64,000 nucleotides of DNA from the NCBI GenBank assembly GCA_016617855.1, contig JAECUM010009400.1, positions 1-64,000 on the forward strand. Direction: 5' to 3'. This stretch comes from Megalonaias nervosa. Taxonomy: Eukaryota; Mollusca; Bivalvia; Unionida; Unionidae. The translations under genes and the position numbers were made by a program. Positions 62,852 through 64,000 of the stretch are shown here, piece by piece (position 1 is the first letter of the stretch; the number at the start of each line of letters is the position of its first letter). A model generated the notes under the pieces. The model made no database searches. It had not been told where the DNA came from and worked only from the letters and a program-made list of their open reading frames with translations.

Positions 62852-63274
62852 TGCTATCAGACTAGCAGTTATATTTTTTTCTTTTTCTGATAAAGGCACA
62901 TCAGCCAACTCTGCTAGTTTTTGATTAGCAACTTGATTTATTATTTTACTGACATTTGCAGGCATTACTTCTGTACTAGGTAATTTTACTGGTGTCTGAG
63001 ATTTTCGTCGTATTAATCGTGCTAGTCTATCTTTGATCGCTGAAAATGCTTTACCAGCAACATCACCAACAACACCAATACCTTTTTCACGAACAACATC
63101 AATAGCTTTCATTCCCAGTTGCTTTGCGATCGGTATTGCTTTTGGGGCTATCCTTCTAAATAGACCCTGAACAGCATCACCTAGTCCATCTCCGTAGGTT
63201 GTCTTGTATACTGGTAATCTTGAATTTATTACCCTGACCATAGTTGGTCCACGTTGAGTACTATGTACGATCAT
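62831..63274 (-). CDS. Viral element: conserved minor structural/core protein
   Basis: 147 residues from the ATG at 63,274, which follows CTATAATAAA; the open frame extends upstream but overlaps the next gene. The N-terminus MIVHSTQRGPTMVRVINSRL is followed by VYKTTYGDGLGDAVQGLFRR and PKAIPIAKQLGMKAIDVVRE then GIGVVGDVAGKAFSAIKDRL. The 'YG.GLG..+..LFR...P.....K.+G..+' pattern is shared by a small protein present in many animal Polintons and adintoviruses, regarded as a minor capsid or core protein. A basic linker (RLIRRKSQ) and an acidic-helical end follow. Intact. Confidence 0.7.
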   Translation of the reverse strand: MIVHSTQRGPTMVRVINSRLPVYKTTYGDGLGDAVQGLFRRIAPKAIPIAKQLGMKAIDVVREKGIGVVGDVAGKAFSAIKDRLARLIRRKSQTPVKLPSTEVMPANVSKIINQVANQKLAELADVPLSEKEKNITASLIAGSGLTS

Positions 63275-63305
63275 TTTATTATAGTAATTATATTTAATTA
63301 CGTAC

Positions 63306-63908
63306 TTAGTCGCTGTAGTAGTCATCGGCAATTTCATTAATAAGAGACTGATAAACATCAACGTCCATGATACCACCGGTAAATAATCGTCTGCAAATAT
63401 CAGCTGCTTCATTAATTATTTCTAGGGAATTATTACCAGCTCGTTTTCCTCCAATGAGGATTTCTAATCGATCAACATCAGCAAGGATATTATTGGGACA
63501 AGTAATAAGACCACTTCCTAAACCACTTCCAATTACACCGGGAGCGTCTTGAAATTCTTCTTCTTCCTCTTCACCTGGTTTCGATGATGTTGTTTTCTTT
63601 GGTGTATGAGATAGAACTGGTATTTGTGATTTTGGTGATCCTGGATAATCACGAAATGATTGCTCAAATGGTTTTGGTGCTTTTTCTGGTTGTTTTGGAG
63701 GTTTTTGTTCTTGTTGTGGTGGTGTTAAGTGCATGAATGTGATATATTTATCAATAGAATTATTGTAATCAATAAATCTAGAATCATTATTTCTAGCTTG
63801 ATCAACTCCATAATGGATACGAAATATCCACTTGTACCATAATTCACGAATAATAGTGTCATCTGCGTAATCAGGTTTTAATAAATTTCTTCGGTTATTG
63901 TAACTCAT
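63306..63908 (-). CDS. Viral element: putative scaffold/structural protein, possibly extending past the window
   Basis: 200 residues from the ATG at 63,908 (MSYNNRRNLLKPDYADDTII). The frame is open all the way to the window edge at 64,000 with protein-like content (NVVDKFTDAAVNDIKSAKNV), so the true start may lie outside. Middle region: Pro/Lys/Gln-rich linker (PPQQEQKPPKQPEKAPKPFE) and a Glu run. The C-terminal helical domain LADVDRLEILIGGKRAGNNS followed by EIINEAADICRRLFTGGIMD resembles the C-terminal domain of a structural protein common in Polinton-class elements of cnidarians and molluscs. It ends 32 bases before the next gene's start. Confidence 0.65.
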   Translation of the reverse strand: MSYNNRRNLLKPDYADDTIIRELWYKWIFRIHYGVDQARNNDSRFIDYNNSIDKYITFMHLTPPQQEQKPPKQPEKAPKPFEQSFRDYPGSPKSQIPVLSHTPKKTTSSKPGEEEEEEFQDAPGVIGSGLGSGLITCPNNILADVDRLEILIGGKRAGNNSLEIINEAADICRRLFTGGIMDVDVYQSLINEIADDYYSD

Positions 63909-64000
63909 GACCGCGCTTTTAGCTAAGTGACCTACGTTTTTAGCCGATTTGATATCATTAACGGCAGCATCAGTGAATTTGTCAACTACATTAACTCTGC

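Overview
The window looks like repeat-dense nuclear DNA of an invertebrate animal. It is AT-rich, has long (AT)n, (CA)n and (CT)n microsatellites, and consists almost entirely of mobile elements and virus-derived DNA. I found no convincing host gene, no rRNA and no functional tRNA. Two tRNA-derived SINE copies have a body resembling a SINE I associate with bivalve and gastropod genomes, so a mollusc or another lophotrochozoan is my best guess. This host assignment is an inference.

Layout. 1-5.4 kb: microsatellites, two LINE fragments, a degenerate tandem repeat and SINE 1. 5.4-18.0 kb: a Ty3/gypsy-type LTR retrotransposon (+ strand, with gag, protease, integrase, RT and RNase H, the integrase lying BEFORE the RT). 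A nearly complete LINE (8,897-12,981, minus strand) is inserted in it with a 12-bp target duplication, and the retrotransposon is joined at about 15,375 to an inverted second copy. 19.7-26.9 kb: two more decayed minus-strand copies of the same family. A solo LTR is inserted into the 5' LTR of one of them. 27-35 kb: SINE 2, another LTR, a LINE RT fragment, a palindromic element, a GC-rich hairpin and CA-rich minisatellites.

35.6-49 kb: a decayed classical Maverick/Polinton. Its protein-primed DNA polymerase B, packaging ATPase, a second partial polymerase copy and an integrase lacking its catalytic core lie on the + strand. Its cysteine protease, a small Cys/His protein and a capsid-type protein lie on the minus strand. 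All carry stops or frame changes.

50.1-64 kb (running off the right edge): a second, much better preserved and clearly different viral element of the Polinton/adintovirus class. It has a retroviral-type integrase, packaging ATPase, adenain-like protease, hexon-like major capsid protein, a tail-fibre-like repeat protein, minor capsid or core proteins and a two-helix membrane protein. Unusual features are a DNA polymerase B followed in one transcription unit by a superfamily 1 helicase and an HNH nuclease, a zinc-ribbon plus phospholipase A2 protein, a free-standing zinc-ribbon protein and a second HNH endonuclease. Most of its frame breaks fall in homopolymer runs, so it may be a recent insertion or carry assembly errors. 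An AT-only tract abuts nearly every start codon, suggesting a common promoter and very short leaders.

How the viral genes fit together (family knowledge plus inference): polymerase and helicase would copy the genome, integrase would insert it, the ATPase would package it, the protease would mature the capsid, the PLA2 would breach membranes during entry, and the fibre would bind the host surface.
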